A stretch of DNA of 64,000 nucleotides, taken from Alphaproteobacteria bacterium. GTDB taxonomy: Bacteria; Pseudomonadota; Alphaproteobacteria; Micropepsales; Micropepsaceae. The DNA is taken from the NCBI GenBank assembly GCA_021325375.1, contig JAJPHG010000041.1, positions 1-64,000 on the forward strand, written 5' to 3'. Both the position numbers and the translations under genes were made by a program. The notes under the pieces were generated by a model. It was not told where the DNA came from, made no database searches, and saw nothing but the letters and a program-made list of their open reading frames with translations. Shown here piece by piece: positions 45,214 to 53,708 of the stretch (position 1 is its first letter; every line of letters begins with the position of its first letter).

Positions 45214-45405
45214 TCAGCGGGACGCGCCATGATTGCTCTTTCTGCGCGTCGCTTCGATGCGCCCGATCTTGCAGCCGAAGGACACGGCGAAATATTCCTG
45301 CTCGGGATCGATATGGATGGTGCGCGACGCCTGGAAGTCGTTCAGGCGCTGCTGCGAGCGCTTGATACACGCGCAGAAGCGCGCGCCGTGACGGCCTTCA
45401 CGTGC
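45214..45405 (-). pseudogene. Possible start-less coding remnant
   Basis: Between two stops, the minus strand has 63 codons with protein-like composition (RTIHIDPEQEYFAVSFGCK, then IGRIEATRRK) but no ATG near its 5' end and no ribosome binding site. It may be the remains of a gene truncated by the rpsA terminator side, or chance. The remaining part of the 413-nt gap 45056-45468 shows only terminator sequences. Confidence 0.25.
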
Positions 45406-45410
45406 TCACG

Positions 45411-45441
45411 AAAAAAACCGCGCGGGATCGCTCCCGCGCGG
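45411..45441 (-). terminator. Intrinsic terminator of rpsA
   Basis: On the minus strand, arms CCGCGCGGGA and TCCCGCGCGG surround a 4-nt loop and are followed by seven T (A-run at 45411-45417 on the plus strand). It lies 28 nt after the rpsA stop. Confidence 0.85.
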
Positions 45442-45468
45442 CTTTCCTTATTCGACGTGACGCGACGG

Positions 45469-47229
45469 CTATTCCTCGTCTTCCTCGGCGTCGTCTTCCT
45501 TCTTGCCCTTCTTGGTCGCCTTCTTGAGGGCTGCGCCCAGGATGTCGCCGAGCGAGGCGCCCGAGTCGGACGAGCCGTATTGCGCCACGGCTTCCTTCTC
45601 CTCGGCCACTTCGCGCGCCTTGATCGAGAGCGAGATCTTGCGGCTCGCCTTGTCGACCGAGGTGACGAGCGCATCGATCTTGTCGCCCTTGCCGAAGCGC
45701 TCGGGACGCTGATCGCCGCGGTCGCGCGCCAGGTCGGCGCGGCGGATGAACGCCTTGGCGCCGCCTTCCAGCACGACCTCGACGCCGCCGTCATTGACCT
45801 CGGTCACGGTGACGGTGACGACGCTGCCCTTGCGCAGCGGGCCGGCCTTCTCGATCGGATCGCCGGTGAGCTGCTTGATGCCGAGGCTGACGCGCTCTTT
45901 CTCCGCGTCGACGTCGAGCACCTGCGCCTTGACGGTCTGGCCCTTCTCGTAGGCCTTGACCGCCTCTTCGCCCTGCTTGTCCCAGGAGAGGTCGGAGAGA
46001 TGGACCATGCCGTCGATGTCCTGATCGAGCCCGATGAACAGGCCGAACTCGGTGATCGATTTGATCTCGCCCTCGATCGTGCTGCCCGGCGGATGCGCCT
46101 TGGCGAAGGCTTCCCACGGATTGTCCTGGGTCTGCTTGAGGCCCAAGGAGATACGGCGCTTGTTGGAATCGACCTCCAGCACCTGCACGTCGACCTCGGT
46201 GCCCGGCGTGACGATCTTGGACGGCGCCACGTTCTTCTTGACCCACGACATCTCGCTGACGTGCACGAGGCCCTCGACGCCCGGCTCCAGCTCCACGAAG
46301 GCGCCGTAGTCGGTGACGTTGGTGACCTTGCCCTTGAACTTCGCGCCCACGGGGTACTTGGCGCCGACGCCTTCCCAGGGATCGGTCTGCAGCTGCTTCA
46401 TGCCGAGCGAGATGCGCTGCGTCTCGTGGTTGATCTTGATGATCTGCACGGTGACGGTCTGGCCGACGCTCAAGACCTCGGTCGGATGCGACACGCGCCT
46501 CCAGGCGATGTCGGTGACGTGGAGCAGGCCGTCGACGCCGCCCAGGTCCACGAACGCGCCGTAGTCGGTGATGTTCTTGACCACGCCTTCGACGATCTGC
46601 TTCTCGGCCAAGGAGGCCACGAGCGAGGTGCGCTCCTCGGCGCGGCGCTCTTCGAGCACAGCGCGGCGCGAAACGACGATGTTGCCGCGGCGGCGATCCA
46701 TCTTGAGGATCTGGAACATCTGCGGCTGGTTCATCAGCGGGCCCACGTCGCGCATCGGGCGGACGTCGACCTGCGAACCGGGAAGGAACGCGACCGCGCC
46801 GTCGAGGTCGACGGTGAAGCCGCCCTTGACGCGGCCGAAGATCACGCCTTCGACGCGGGTCTGCTCGTTGAACGCGCGCTCGAGCTTGATCCAGCTCTCC
46901 TCGCGGCGCGCCTTGTCGCGCGACAGCACGGCATCGCCCATCGCGTTCTCGACGCGCTCGAGATAGACCTCGACCTGGTCGCCGATCGCGACTTTCGCGG
47001 GCTGGCCGGGCATCGCGAATTCCTTCAAGGATACGCGGCCTTCGGTCTTCAAGCCGACATCGACGACGGCGAAATCGTTCTCGATCGCGACCACCGTTCC
47101 GGTGATGACGGAGCCTTCCGCGGGCGAGCGCCCGATGAAGCTCTCTTCCAGCATCGCCTCGAAATCGGCGCGGCTGGGATGAAACATGGCGGCGGTATCG
47201 GATTTTATGGTGGCAGACTGGCGGGCCAT
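45469..47229 (-). CDS. rpsA: 30S ribosomal protein S1
   Basis: 586 residues with six S1 OB-fold repeats; typical repeats show [19 protein letters not shown] (written here as one segment of 19) and [19 protein letters not shown]. It binds mRNA on the 30S subunit and aids initiation on structured leaders. The C-terminal tail is unusual in being both Lys- and Asp/Glu-rich ([18 protein letters not shown]). It normally follows cmk, as here, with 141 nt between. Confidence 0.96.
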   Translation of the reverse strand: MARQSATIKSDTAAMFHPSRADFEAMLEESFIGRSPAEGSVITGTVVAIENDFAVVDVGLKTEGRVSLKEFAMPGQPAKVAIGDQVEVYLERVENAMGDAVLSRDKARREESWIKLERAFNEQTRVEGVIFGRVKGGFTVDLDGAVAFLPGSQVDVRPMRDVGPLMNQPQMFQILKMDRRRGNIVVSRRAVLEERRAEERTSLVASLAEKQIVEGVVKNITDYGAFVDLGGVDGLLHVTDIAWRRVSHPTEVLSVGQTVTVQIIKINHETQRISLGMKQLQTDPWEGVGAKYPVGAKFKGKVTNVTDYGAFVELEPGVEGLVHVSEMSWVKKNVAPSKIVTPGTEVDVQVLEVDSNKRRISLGLKQTQDNPWEAFAKAHPPGSTIEGEIKSITEFGLFIGLDQDIDGMVHLSDLSWDKQGEEAVKAYEKGQTVKAQVLDVDAEKERVSLGIKQLTGDPIEKAGPLRKGSVVTVTVTEVNDGGVEVVLEGGAKAFIRRADLARDRGDQRPERFGKGDKIDALVTSVDKASRKISLSIKAREVAEEKEAVAQYGSSDSGASLGDILGAALKKATKKGKKEDDAEEDEE

Positions 47230-47370
47230 ACGGTTCCTTCGTTCAAACGTTGATGCCGGTCCGCCTTCGCCTTTCGGCTACGGCGTGACGGACTTCCCGC
47301 GCGTCCGCGCGGGCGGATTGGGTTTTGGGATCGGTTCGCGGGTCTCGGAGTGAAGCGCCGCCGGGTCTCC

Positions 47371-48036
47371 TTAACCCCTTGGCCGCGCCTTGAGCGCCGC
47401 CTCGACTTTTGGGGACACCAAAGCCAAGGCTGCCGCGAACGCGGCGTCTATATCCAAATCGCTGGTATCAAGCAAGTCCGCGTCCAAGGCCGGCTTCATG
47501 GGCGAGATCGGGCGCGAGCGGTCGGCCCGGTCGCGGGCGACCAGTTCGGCCAGGATTTGGGCCTCCTCGCGCGGAATTCCAAGGCTTTGCAGCTCCTTCC
47601 AGCGCCGGTTCGCCCGCACCTGCGGCCTGGCATCGACGAAGAGCTTCGCCGTGGCATCCGGACAGATCACCGTCCCGATATCGCGCCCGTCGATCACGGC
47701 ATCGAACTCCGCGGCGAAGTCGCGCTGGAACTGCAGCAGCGCCGCGCGGACCTCGGGGATCGCTGAGACCTCCGACGCCTTCTTGCCGGCGCGGTCGCTG
47801 CGGATGGCGTCATCGCCGATGCGCGACAGGTCGATCGCCTTGGCCGCCTGGGCGGGATCGCCCCCGCTCTCCAGCACCGAAAGCGCCACGAGCCGGTAGA
47901 GCGAGCCGGAGTCCAGATGCGCGAACGAGAAATGCCGCGCGAGACGCTTCGCCAGCGTCCCCTTGCCGGACGCGGCCGTGCCGTCAACGGCGATGACGAT
48001 GGAGTTACTCGCCGTGCGCAATGGGCTTTCCTTCAC
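47371..48036 (-). CDS. cmk: Cytidylate kinase
   Basis: 221 residues with the P-loop GTAASGKGT (residues 19-27), LDSGSLYR and DGRDIGTVICPDA substrate segments, and the LID region. It phosphorylates CMP and dCMP. Its likely start overlaps the upstream membrane-protein gene by 32 nt, so a start a few codons later (near [10 protein letters not shown]) is possible. Upstream partner aroA is displaced by one inserted gene. Confidence 0.94.
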   Translation of the reverse strand: MKESPLRTASNSIVIAVDGTAASGKGTLAKRLARHFSFAHLDSGSLYRLVALSVLESGGDPAQAAKAIDLSRIGDDAIRSDRAGKKASEVSAIPEVRAALLQFQRDFAAEFDAVIDGRDIGTVICPDATAKLFVDARPQVRANRRWKELQSLGIPREEAQILAELVARDRADRSRPISPMKPALDADLLDTSDLDIDAAFAAALALVSPKVEAALKARPRG

Positions 48037-48670
48037 CTAAGTCGTCTGACCACCCACGAGATTGCAAGACCAAATTGGTGAAGGCATTCGGGTGACCGGA
48101 AACTGGAAGCTGCTTTTCAACTCGAAATTTATAGGCCCAAGGGACGGCATACCGTCCCTTCCTGAACTGCAGAATTTCCGTGACCATTCCATTCTGCGCG
48201 GAGATGTAAGCTATGTAGGTGTCGACACCACTCTTATCGAGGTGTGGGACTATCGTTTCTTCCAATTCTCGAAAGCCGTTTGGTGCCAACACTCCCACAT
48301 CAATGTAGGGTTGGTCTTCCAAAGTACCATCCGAAAATGCCCGTGAATTGACCAGTTTCAGAGCCACGCCATTCAAAGAATTCTTGCCGGCGTTCCACGT
48401 CACCAAGTGAATTTTCAGTTGCGCGGCCTCAACTTGAGGCACCACATAAGCGTAGGATTCTCCACCTGTTTGTGCAGATGAGATATTTTCAAGCCGTTTG
48501 TCGAGATCTGTAGATTCAACGTAAGCCGCGACGGTCGAAAAAAAACCAATGATGCCAAAAGCAAAAAACCAAATTGCCTTTGACCGCGCCGAACCAGACA
48601 CGGGCCATATCGTAATCCACACACCCATTAGCGCGAGGACTGCAGGGAGAGATATGGCTACGATGCTCAT
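48005..48670 (-). CDS. AT-richer two-helix membrane protein of unknown function
   Basis: 221 residues from ATG 48670, overlapping the aroA stop as ATGA. Two N-terminal transmembrane helices (about 3-22 and 30-50) precede an exported or cytosolic domain of 170 residues with no recognised motif ([22 protein letters not shown], split). The DNA from 48060 to 48660 is clearly lower in GC and uses AT-ending codons more than its neighbours, suggesting recent horizontal arrival within the conserved aroA-cmk pair. It is read in the same operon. Confidence 0.7.
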   Translation of the reverse strand: MSIVAISLPAVLALMGVWITIWPVSGSARSKAIWFFAFGIIGFFSTVAAYVESTDLDKRLENISSAQTGGESYAYVVPQVEAAQLKIHLVTWNAGKNSLNGVALKLVNSRAFSDGTLEDQPYIDVGVLAPNGFRELEETIVPHLDKSGVDTYIAYISAQNGMVTEILQFRKGRYAVPWAYKFRVEKQLPVSGHPNAFTNLVLQSRGWSDDLGEGKPIAHGE

Positions 48671-50010
48671 GGCTCGGCCACCAAAAACTCCGCCCCCAAC
48701 CCCCGCATCAATTCCTCGAACTCCGGGAAGCTCGTCGCGACCATCGAGACGTCGTCGACGGTCACGGCATCGCGCGACGCCAGGCCCATCACCAGGAACG
48801 ACATCGCGATGCGGTGGTCCATGTGGGTCGTGACGGTGCCGCCGCCCGCGACCTCTCCGCCGGTGACCGTCATGCCGTCCTCGCTCTCCTCCACCGCGAC
48901 GCCGTTCGCGCGCAGGCCGGCGACGATGGCCGAGAGGCGGTCGCTTTCCTTCACGCGCAGCTCCTCCAGGCCCCGCATCACCGTGCGGCCTTCGGCGAAG
49001 GCGGCGGCTATGGCGAGGATGGGATATTCGTCGATCATCGACGGCGCGCGCTCCGGCGGCACCTCGACGCCCTTGAGCGACGACGCGCGCACGATGAGAT
49101 CGCCGATGCGTTCGCCGCCGCTCTCGCGCGCGTTCTCGACCGCGATGTCGGCGCCCATCTCCTTGAGCGTGTCGATCAGGCCCGTGCGGCGCGGATTGAG
49201 CAGCACCCCGGGGATGCGCACGTCCGAGCCGGGCACGATCAGCGCCGCGACCAGCGGGAACGCGGCCGAGGACGGATCGCACGGCACGTCGACCACGGCG
49301 GGCACGAGATCGATCTCGCCGGTGATCTCGATCGCCTCGCCGCCGCCGTCGAGCGCCTCGACCGCGATCCTGGCGCCGAACGCGGCGAGCATCTTCTCGG
49401 TGTGATCGCGCGTCAGCGCGCGCTGGACGATGCGCGAGCGGCCGGGCGCGTTCAGCGCCGCGAGCAGCAGCGCCGACTTCACCTGCGCCGAGGCGACCGC
49501 GACCTCGTGCTCGATGGCGAGCGGATGCGCAGCACCGCGCAGCGTGACCGGCATCAGCCCGCCCTCGCGCGCGTCGTATTCGGCGCCGAACAGGGTGAGC
49601 GGCTCCAGCACGCGCCGCATCGGCCGGCGGCGCAGGGACGCGTCGCCGGTGAGCACCGCGCGCATCGCCGTCGTCGCCACCGCCCCCATCACCAGCCGCG
49701 CGCCGGTGCCGCTGTTGCCGAAATCGAGGACGCAATCGGGCTCGGCCAGGCCACCCACGCCCCTGCCCCAAACCCGCCACATTCCGTCGCCGTCGCGCAG
49801 CAGGTCGGCGCCGAGCGCCGACATCGCCTTGGCGGTGCCCAGCACGTCCTCCGCCTCCAGCAGGCCGGAAACCCTGGTCTCGCCCACCGCGAGCGCGCCC
49901 AGGATCAGGGCCCTGTGGGAAATGGATTTATCGCCGGGAACCGGGGCGGTTCCGGCCAGCGGACCCGCGCGGCGGGCGGTCAGCGGTCTTGGGGTTTGGG
50001 AAGCGTCCAT
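48667..50010 (-). CDS. aroA: 3-phosphoshikimate 1-carboxyvinyltransferase (EPSP synthase)
   Basis: 447 residues, ATG at 50010. [12 protein letters not shown] is the PEP/shikimate-binding motif; [20 protein letters not shown], and [12 protein letters not shown] are conserved. It joins shikimate-3-phosphate and PEP in aromatic amino acid synthesis. The GNSGTGARL form resembles class II-type enzymes. It diverges from the TIGR02300-type gene, with promoters in the 79-nt gap. Confidence 0.94.
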   Translation of the reverse strand: MDASQTPRPLTARRAGPLAGTAPVPGDKSISHRALILGALAVGETRVSGLLEAEDVLGTAKAMSALGADLLRDGDGMWRVWGRGVGGLAEPDCVLDFGNSGTGARLVMGAVATTAMRAVLTGDASLRRRPMRRVLEPLTLFGAEYDAREGGLMPVTLRGAAHPLAIEHEVAVASAQVKSALLLAALNAPGRSRIVQRALTRDHTEKMLAAFGARIAVEALDGGGEAIEITGEIDLVPAVVDVPCDPSSAAFPLVAALIVPGSDVRIPGVLLNPRRTGLIDTLKEMGADIAVENARESGGERIGDLIVRASSLKGVEVPPERAPSMIDEYPILAIAAAFAEGRTVMRGLEELRVKESDRLSAIVAGLRANGVAVEESEDGMTVTGGEVAGGGTVTTHMDHRIAMSFLVMGLASRDAVTVDDVSMVATSFPEFEELMRGLGAEFLVAEP

Positions 50011-50089
50011 CAACGTCTTTGACAGGCCGGGCCAGAAGTGGCAAACGACCCCCCTTTCGGAAACCGGACTTCACGCGGGAAGCATCACT

Positions 50090-50578
50090 TTGGTCAAGGC
50101 AGAACTCGGAATCAAACGCGTATGCCCTCAATGCGCCGCGCGCTTCTACGACCTGACGAAGCGGCCCATCGAGTGCCCGAAATGCCATTTCAGCTTCGAG
50201 CCCGAGTCGCTCTACAAGCAGCGCCGCGCACGCCAGCCCGAGCCCGTCGCCGTCGCCCCCGTCCTGAACGAGGCCGAGGACGACGAGGAGACGGAGGAGA
50301 CCGAGGAGGCCGAAGCCGAGGAGGAGATCGTCGAGGCCGTGCCCGATGAGGCGCCCGTCGTCATGTCCGAGGACGACGACGAGGTCGTGGAAGAGGAGCC
50401 CGAGCCCGAAGCCGCCGGCATGTCCGTCGTCGACGCCGACGACGAGGACGCGGTCGCCGACATCGAGGTTGAAGACGACGAGGAAGAGGCCGACGACGCC
50501 CTCCTCGCCGAAGTGGAAGACGACGAGGACGACGTCACCGACATCATCGACGCGGATATAGAGAAGGACGAGCGCTAG
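50090..50578 (+). CDS. TIGR02300-family acidic zinc-ribbon protein
   Basis: 162 residues from TTG 50090, which gives the family start MVKAELGIKR; no ATG fits. The N-terminal zinc ribbon is VCPQCAARFYDLTKRPIECPKC, with CPQC and CPKC as ligands (segments quoted separately in the family). The rest is an extremely acidic low-complexity tail (about 60% Asp/Glu). Function unknown; the family is conserved in alphaproteobacteria in the aroA-cmk neighbourhood. tRNA-Ala follows 22 nt downstream. Confidence 0.85.
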   Translation: MVKAELGIKRVCPQCAARFYDLTKRPIECPKCHFSFEPESLYKQRRARQPEPVAVAPVLNEAEDDEETEETEEAEAEEEIVEAVPDEAPVVMSEDDDEVVEEEPEPEAAGMSVVDADDEDAVADIEVEDDEEEADDALLAEVEDDEDDVTDIIDADIEKDER

Positions 50579-50600
50579 ACGTTCGTCCCATCCCTGAATT

Positions 50601-50676
50601 GGGGCCATAGCTCAGCTGGGAGAGCGCCTGCATGGCATGCAGGAGGTCAGCGGTTCGATCCCGCTTGGCTCCACCA
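50601..50676 (+). tRNA. tRNA-Ala (GGC)
   Basis: 76 nt with an encoded CCA end. Acceptor GGGGCCA pairs with TGGCTCC; the anticodon stem CCTGC/GCAGG encloses loop ATGGCAT with anticodon GGC; the T loop GTTCGATC is standard. This gene reads alanine codons GCC and GCU. Confidence 0.97.
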
Positions 50677-50701
50677 GGCTTCGCTGCGCAGCAGCGGAGC
50701 C
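50677..50701. terminator. Hairpin immediately after tRNA-Ala
   Basis: Arms GGCTTCGCTGC (50677-50687) and GCAGCGGAGCC (50691-50701) with one mismatch and a 3-nt loop follow the tRNA end. It may terminate the tRNA transcript; no T-run follows. The adjacent 50703-50790 is another GC-rich palindromic stretch of dispersed-repeat character. Confidence 0.4.
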
Positions 50702-50852
50702 TGCCACGGCGTAGCGCGCCAGCGCGAAGCCGGGCTGTGAATCGGTTCGCGCAGCTACGCCCTGGCAGGCCAGGCATCGCTTGGAATCAGGCAATTTAGG
50801 TGTAAATTCCGCAAAGCCACGTTCGCAACATAGGTAGGGGTGCCTGACCTAT

Positions 50853-51083
50853 GTGTACATTCTGCAATGCATCGCTGAACCGGATCGCTTCTACACCGGC
50901 TTCTCCGACGATCTTCGCGGCCGTCTAGAGGATCACAATTCGGGAAAGGTGCCGCACACCTCGAAATTCAAGCCCTGGCGACTAAACACCTACGTCGCAT
51001 TCAGCGACCGAAAACGGGCAATTGCATTCGAGAAGTACCTCAAGTCTCATTCCGGACGGGCCTTCGCGACCAAGAGACTCTAG
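50853..51083 (+). CDS. GIY-YIG nuclease domain protein (UPF0213-like)
   Basis: 76 residues, start GTG 50853 because an in-frame stop lies just upstream and no ATG fits. YILQCIAEPDRFYTGFSDDL contains the YIL...YTG form of the GIY-YIG active core, followed by RGRLEDHNSGKVPHTSK and FEKYLKSHSGRAFA. Single-domain members are common in alphaproteobacteria, and their role is unclear. It lies near tRNA-Ala, a usual integration site, but no integrase is present. Confidence 0.75.
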   Translation: MYILQCIAEPDRFYTGFSDDLRGRLEDHNSGKVPHTSKFKPWRLNTYVAFSDRKRAIAFEKYLKSHSGRAFATKRL

Positions 51084-51117
51084 CACCGGCCTGATCTTCC
51101 TCACCGCCCCTTCACAT

Positions 51118-51405
51118 TTAAGACAAGCCTTTGCGCCCGCGCCGCTCCCGACAGACCAACGACAAATCCCGTGCCACATGCGTCAGCGTGTCGGCGCATC
51201 CTCCGATCTCCGACGCAACTGACGCGATAGCCGCACGATCCTCATCGATCGCGGGATCGGCGAGCGAGATCAGGTGCGCCAGATGCAACGCGCCGCGTAA
51301 CATCTCCTCGATATTGTCGGTCAGCAAGGCGACCTTCTCGCGTAGCGCCTGTGTCCGGGCAGATTCCGGCCGTGCGCGATCCATGGCCATGGCGCGTTGC
51401 TCCAT
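51118..51405 (-). CDS. Small helical protein of unknown function
   Basis: 95 residues, mostly predicted helix (ALREKVALLTDNIEEMLRGAL). No signal peptide and no motif recognised; the start could be any of the first three Met codons. Divergent from the XRE regulator, with an operator-like array between them, so it may be under its control. Confidence 0.45.
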   Translation of the reverse strand: MEQRAMAMDRARPESARTQALREKVALLTDNIEEMLRGALHLAHLISLADPAIDEDRAAIASVASEIGGCADTLTHVARDLSLVCRERRGRKGLS

Positions 51406-51426
51406 GTCGAGGTCTTAGATACCTTG

Positions 51427-51456
51427 GGATCATAGCCGAATGATCCAAAGGGATCA
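51427..51456. promoter_or_regulatory. Operator-like half-site array before the XRE gene
   Basis: Half-sites GGATCA (51427-51432), TGATCC (51441-51446) and GGATCA (51451-51456). The last two form a perfect inverted repeat around AAAG ending 3 nt before the regulator ATG; the first two form a wider one. This fits binding of a dimeric XRE protein between two divergent genes. Confidence 0.5.
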
Positions 51457-51459
51457 ATC

Positions 51460-51708
51460 ATGAAATTCACTGCGGGACAGATAAGGGCGGGGCGCGCGCT
51501 GATCGGGATGGCACAAAGCGAGCTTGCCGCGCGGGCGGGCGTCTCGGTGCCGACCGTGAAGCGCGCGGAAAGCGATTCGAAATCGTCGCCCCATGTCGCA
51601 GAGGACACACGTGAGAAGCTTCGCGCGGTGCTCGAAGCCGCCGGCGTCGAATTCACGAACGGAGAAACGCCGGGTGTGCGTTTGCACAGGAAGGTGTCGC
51701 GGCGGTAG
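51460..51708 (+). CDS. XRE-family helix-turn-helix regulator
   Basis: 82 residues. RAGRALIGMAQSELAARAGVSVPTVKRAE is the HTH, followed by a helical stretch and VEFTNGETPGVRLHRK, a tail frequent in alphaproteobacterial small XRE proteins. It presumably represses itself and possibly the divergent gene through the palindrome directly upstream. Confidence 0.85.
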   Translation: MKFTAGQIRAGRALIGMAQSELAARAGVSVPTVKRAESDSKSSPHVAEDTREKLRAVLEAAGVEFTNGETPGVRLHRKVSRR

Positions 51709-51840
51709 TCCCCCTCCGCCTCGCATTCGCTCGGCACCCCCCCGTAAGTACGGGGAGGATGACAAAGGTTGAACAAGACTTCCCCGGTTCGGGCGGGCTA
51801 TCTTAAGCCTCGCCTGTCAGGGGGCACTGAAAGGCACGTT

Positions 51841-53340
51841 TTGACCGCGTTCATCGACGCCCGCACCGTTCCCGCGGGCACGACCATCGACACGGATATC
51901 GCGATCGTCGGCGGCGGGCCCGCCGGCATCTCGCTGGCGCTCGCGCTGGCGCCGACGCCGCTGCGCGTGGTGATGCTGGAGAGCGGCGCCTTCGGCTTCG
52001 ACGGCAAGACCCAGGACCTCTATGCGGGCAGCGAGAGCGGCTATCCGTATCTGAAGCTCGAGAGCTCGCGGCTGCGCTATCTCGGCGGCAGCTCCAACCA
52101 TTGGGGCGGCTGGTGCCGGCCCCTCTCCGAGATCGATTTCGAGGCGCGCGACTGGATGCCCCATTCGGGCTGGCCGTTCGCGCGCAAGGAGATCGCGCCC
52201 TATTTCAAGCGGGCCCAGTCGCTCGTCGAGGCCGGCCCCTTCGTCTACGACAAGGGCGAGACCTGGGCACAGAGCCTGGGCGTGCCGCTCACGCTGGCCG
52301 AGGGCGGCGTCTATACGAGCTGGTTCCAGTTCAGCCGCACGCGCGACAGCGTGCTGCCGACGCATTTCGGCCATCGCTACGGCGAGGATCTGAGACGCAT
52401 CCCGCGGCTTGCCCCTTACGTCCACGCCAACGTCACGGCGCTGCGGCTCGCCCCGGACGCGGCGAGCCTGGAGCGCATCGACGTCGCCACGCTTTCGGGC
52501 AAGACGTTCAGCGTGAAGCCGAAACTGGCCGTCGTCGCCGCGGGCGCGATCGAGAACGCGCGCCTGCTGCTCGCCTCCAACGACGTCGCCGCGCGCGGCA
52601 TCGGCAACGAGAACGATGTCGTCGGCCGCTTCTTCGCCGACCACGCGATTCCACGCGACACCGCCACCCTTGTCATTTTCGACGGACAGCTCGCGCCGTT
52701 CTACACGGGCAACGCGATCCTCAAGGGCGCGATCCTGCGCGCGACCTTCTCGCCGACCGAGGACTATCAGCGCGCGCGCAGCCTGCCCGGCTCGCTCACC
52801 ACCGTGGAGAACGAGGTCAAGCTCGACGAGCTCGGCCAGGCGGCGGTGGCGACGACGGCGAACGCGCTGGGCGTGGATGCCGCGAACGCCAAGGCGTTCT
52901 CGATGGGCTGCGGGCTGGAGCTCGCGCCGGACCCGAACCGCCGGCTGACGCTTACGGGCGAACGCGACGCGCTCGGCATGCCGCGCCTGCATCTGGCCAT
53001 GCACGTCGCCGATTCCAACTTCGCGCATTACCGCGAGACGATGAAGGAGCTCGGCCGTCAGCTTCTCGCCGCGCGCATCGGCATGATCCGGCTCAACCAG
53101 CAGACCCATGCCGATTGGCAGCACGTGATGGATTGGGGCAACCACCACATGGGCACCACGCGCATGAGCGCCGATTCCAAGCAGGGCGTCGTCGACGCCG
53201 ATTGCAAGGTGCATGGGGTGGCGAACCTCTACGTCGCGGGCAGCTCGGTGTTCCCGACCTATGGCGCGTCGAACCCGACGATGAACCTGGTGGCGCTGGC
53301 TCTGCGCCTCGCCACGCATCTCAGGAAGCAGTTCGCATGA
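51841..53340 (+). CDS. GMC-family oxidoreductase
   Basis: About 499 residues from TTG 51841 (AAAGG 8 nt upstream); an earlier TTG at 51769 would add 24 residues. DIAIVGGGPAGISLALAL is the FAD fold, GGSSNHWGGWCRPL the conserved GMC loop, GNHHMGTTRM carries the catalytic His and GASNPTMNLVAL the catalytic Asn. It oxidises an alcohol or sugar; substrate unknown. No own signal peptide is seen, while the overlapping next gene encodes a Tat-signal small protein, suggesting export as a complex. Confidence 0.85.
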   Translation: MTAFIDARTVPAGTTIDTDIAIVGGGPAGISLALALAPTPLRVVMLESGAFGFDGKTQDLYAGSESGYPYLKLESSRLRYLGGSSNHWGGWCRPLSEIDFEARDWMPHSGWPFARKEIAPYFKRAQSLVEAGPFVYDKGETWAQSLGVPLTLAEGGVYTSWFQFSRTRDSVLPTHFGHRYGEDLRRIPRLAPYVHANVTALRLAPDAASLERIDVATLSGKTFSVKPKLAVVAAGAIENARLLLASNDVAARGIGNENDVVGRFFADHAIPRDTATLVIFDGQLAPFYTGNAILKGAILRATFSPTEDYQRARSLPGSLTTVENEVKLDELGQAAVATTANALGVDAANAKAFSMGCGLELAPDPNRRLTLTGERDALGMPRLHLAMHVADSNFAHYRETMKELGRQLLAARIGMIRLNQQTHADWQHVMDWGNHHMGTTRMSADSKQGVVDADCKVHGVANLYVAGSSVFPTYGASNPTMNLVALALRLATHLRKQFA

Positions 53341-53708
53341 GCCCGCCGCCCAGGATCTCGCGCCGCACCTTCACCGTGGGCGCTGCCGCCGCGGCGGGCG
53401 TCGCCCTGATCGCGGGCGCGATCTATGAAGTCCCCAGGCTCTTCAAGCACCGCGCGCGCGGCGAGTACGCCGATCTCGTCAACCGCCTCGCCGATCCCGA
53501 GCAGGCGGCCGTCGTCGGCCGCGCCGTGCATCTGGACGCGAGCGAGGAGAACGTCGCGAGCGAGCTCAAGAAGCGGCTGGCGAAGAAGAGCCTGACCGAG
53601 ATCGCACAAGAAGATACCGCGAAGCTCGAGCGCACCGCCGAAGCCGAGGGCTGGGTGCTGCCGCTGGCCGTCGCCCAGCTCTGCACGCTGGCGGCGCAGG
53701 CGGTTTAA
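53337..53708 (+). CDS. Tat-signal small partner subunit of the GMC oxidoreductase
   Basis: 123 residues, ATGA overlap with the GMC gene. PRISRRTFTVGAAAAAGVALI is a twin-arginine signal (SRRTF with a hydrophobic run), followed by a helical domain (ADLVNRLADPEQAAVVG, ELKKRLAKKSLTEIA). Small subunits like this accompany membrane-bound GMC dehydrogenases such as the gluconate and sorbitol types, and help carry the flavoprotein through Tat. The usual cytochrome c subunit is absent. Confidence 0.72.
   Translation: MSPPPRISRRTFTVGAAAAAGVALIAGAIYEVPRLFKHRARGEYADLVNRLADPEQAAVVGRAVHLDASEENVASELKKRLAKKSLTEIAQEDTAKLERTAEAEGWVLPLAVAQLCTLAAQAV

Noticed and set aside
45127-47253. 708-codon plus-strand frame over rpsA
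   Set aside because: It is antisense to six recognisable S1 domains and has composition typical of a reverse-strand shadow.
50677-51083. Genomic island attachment at tRNA-Ala
   Set aside because: No integrase and no repeat of the tRNA 3' end was seen nearby; the GIY-YIG gene alone is weak evidence.
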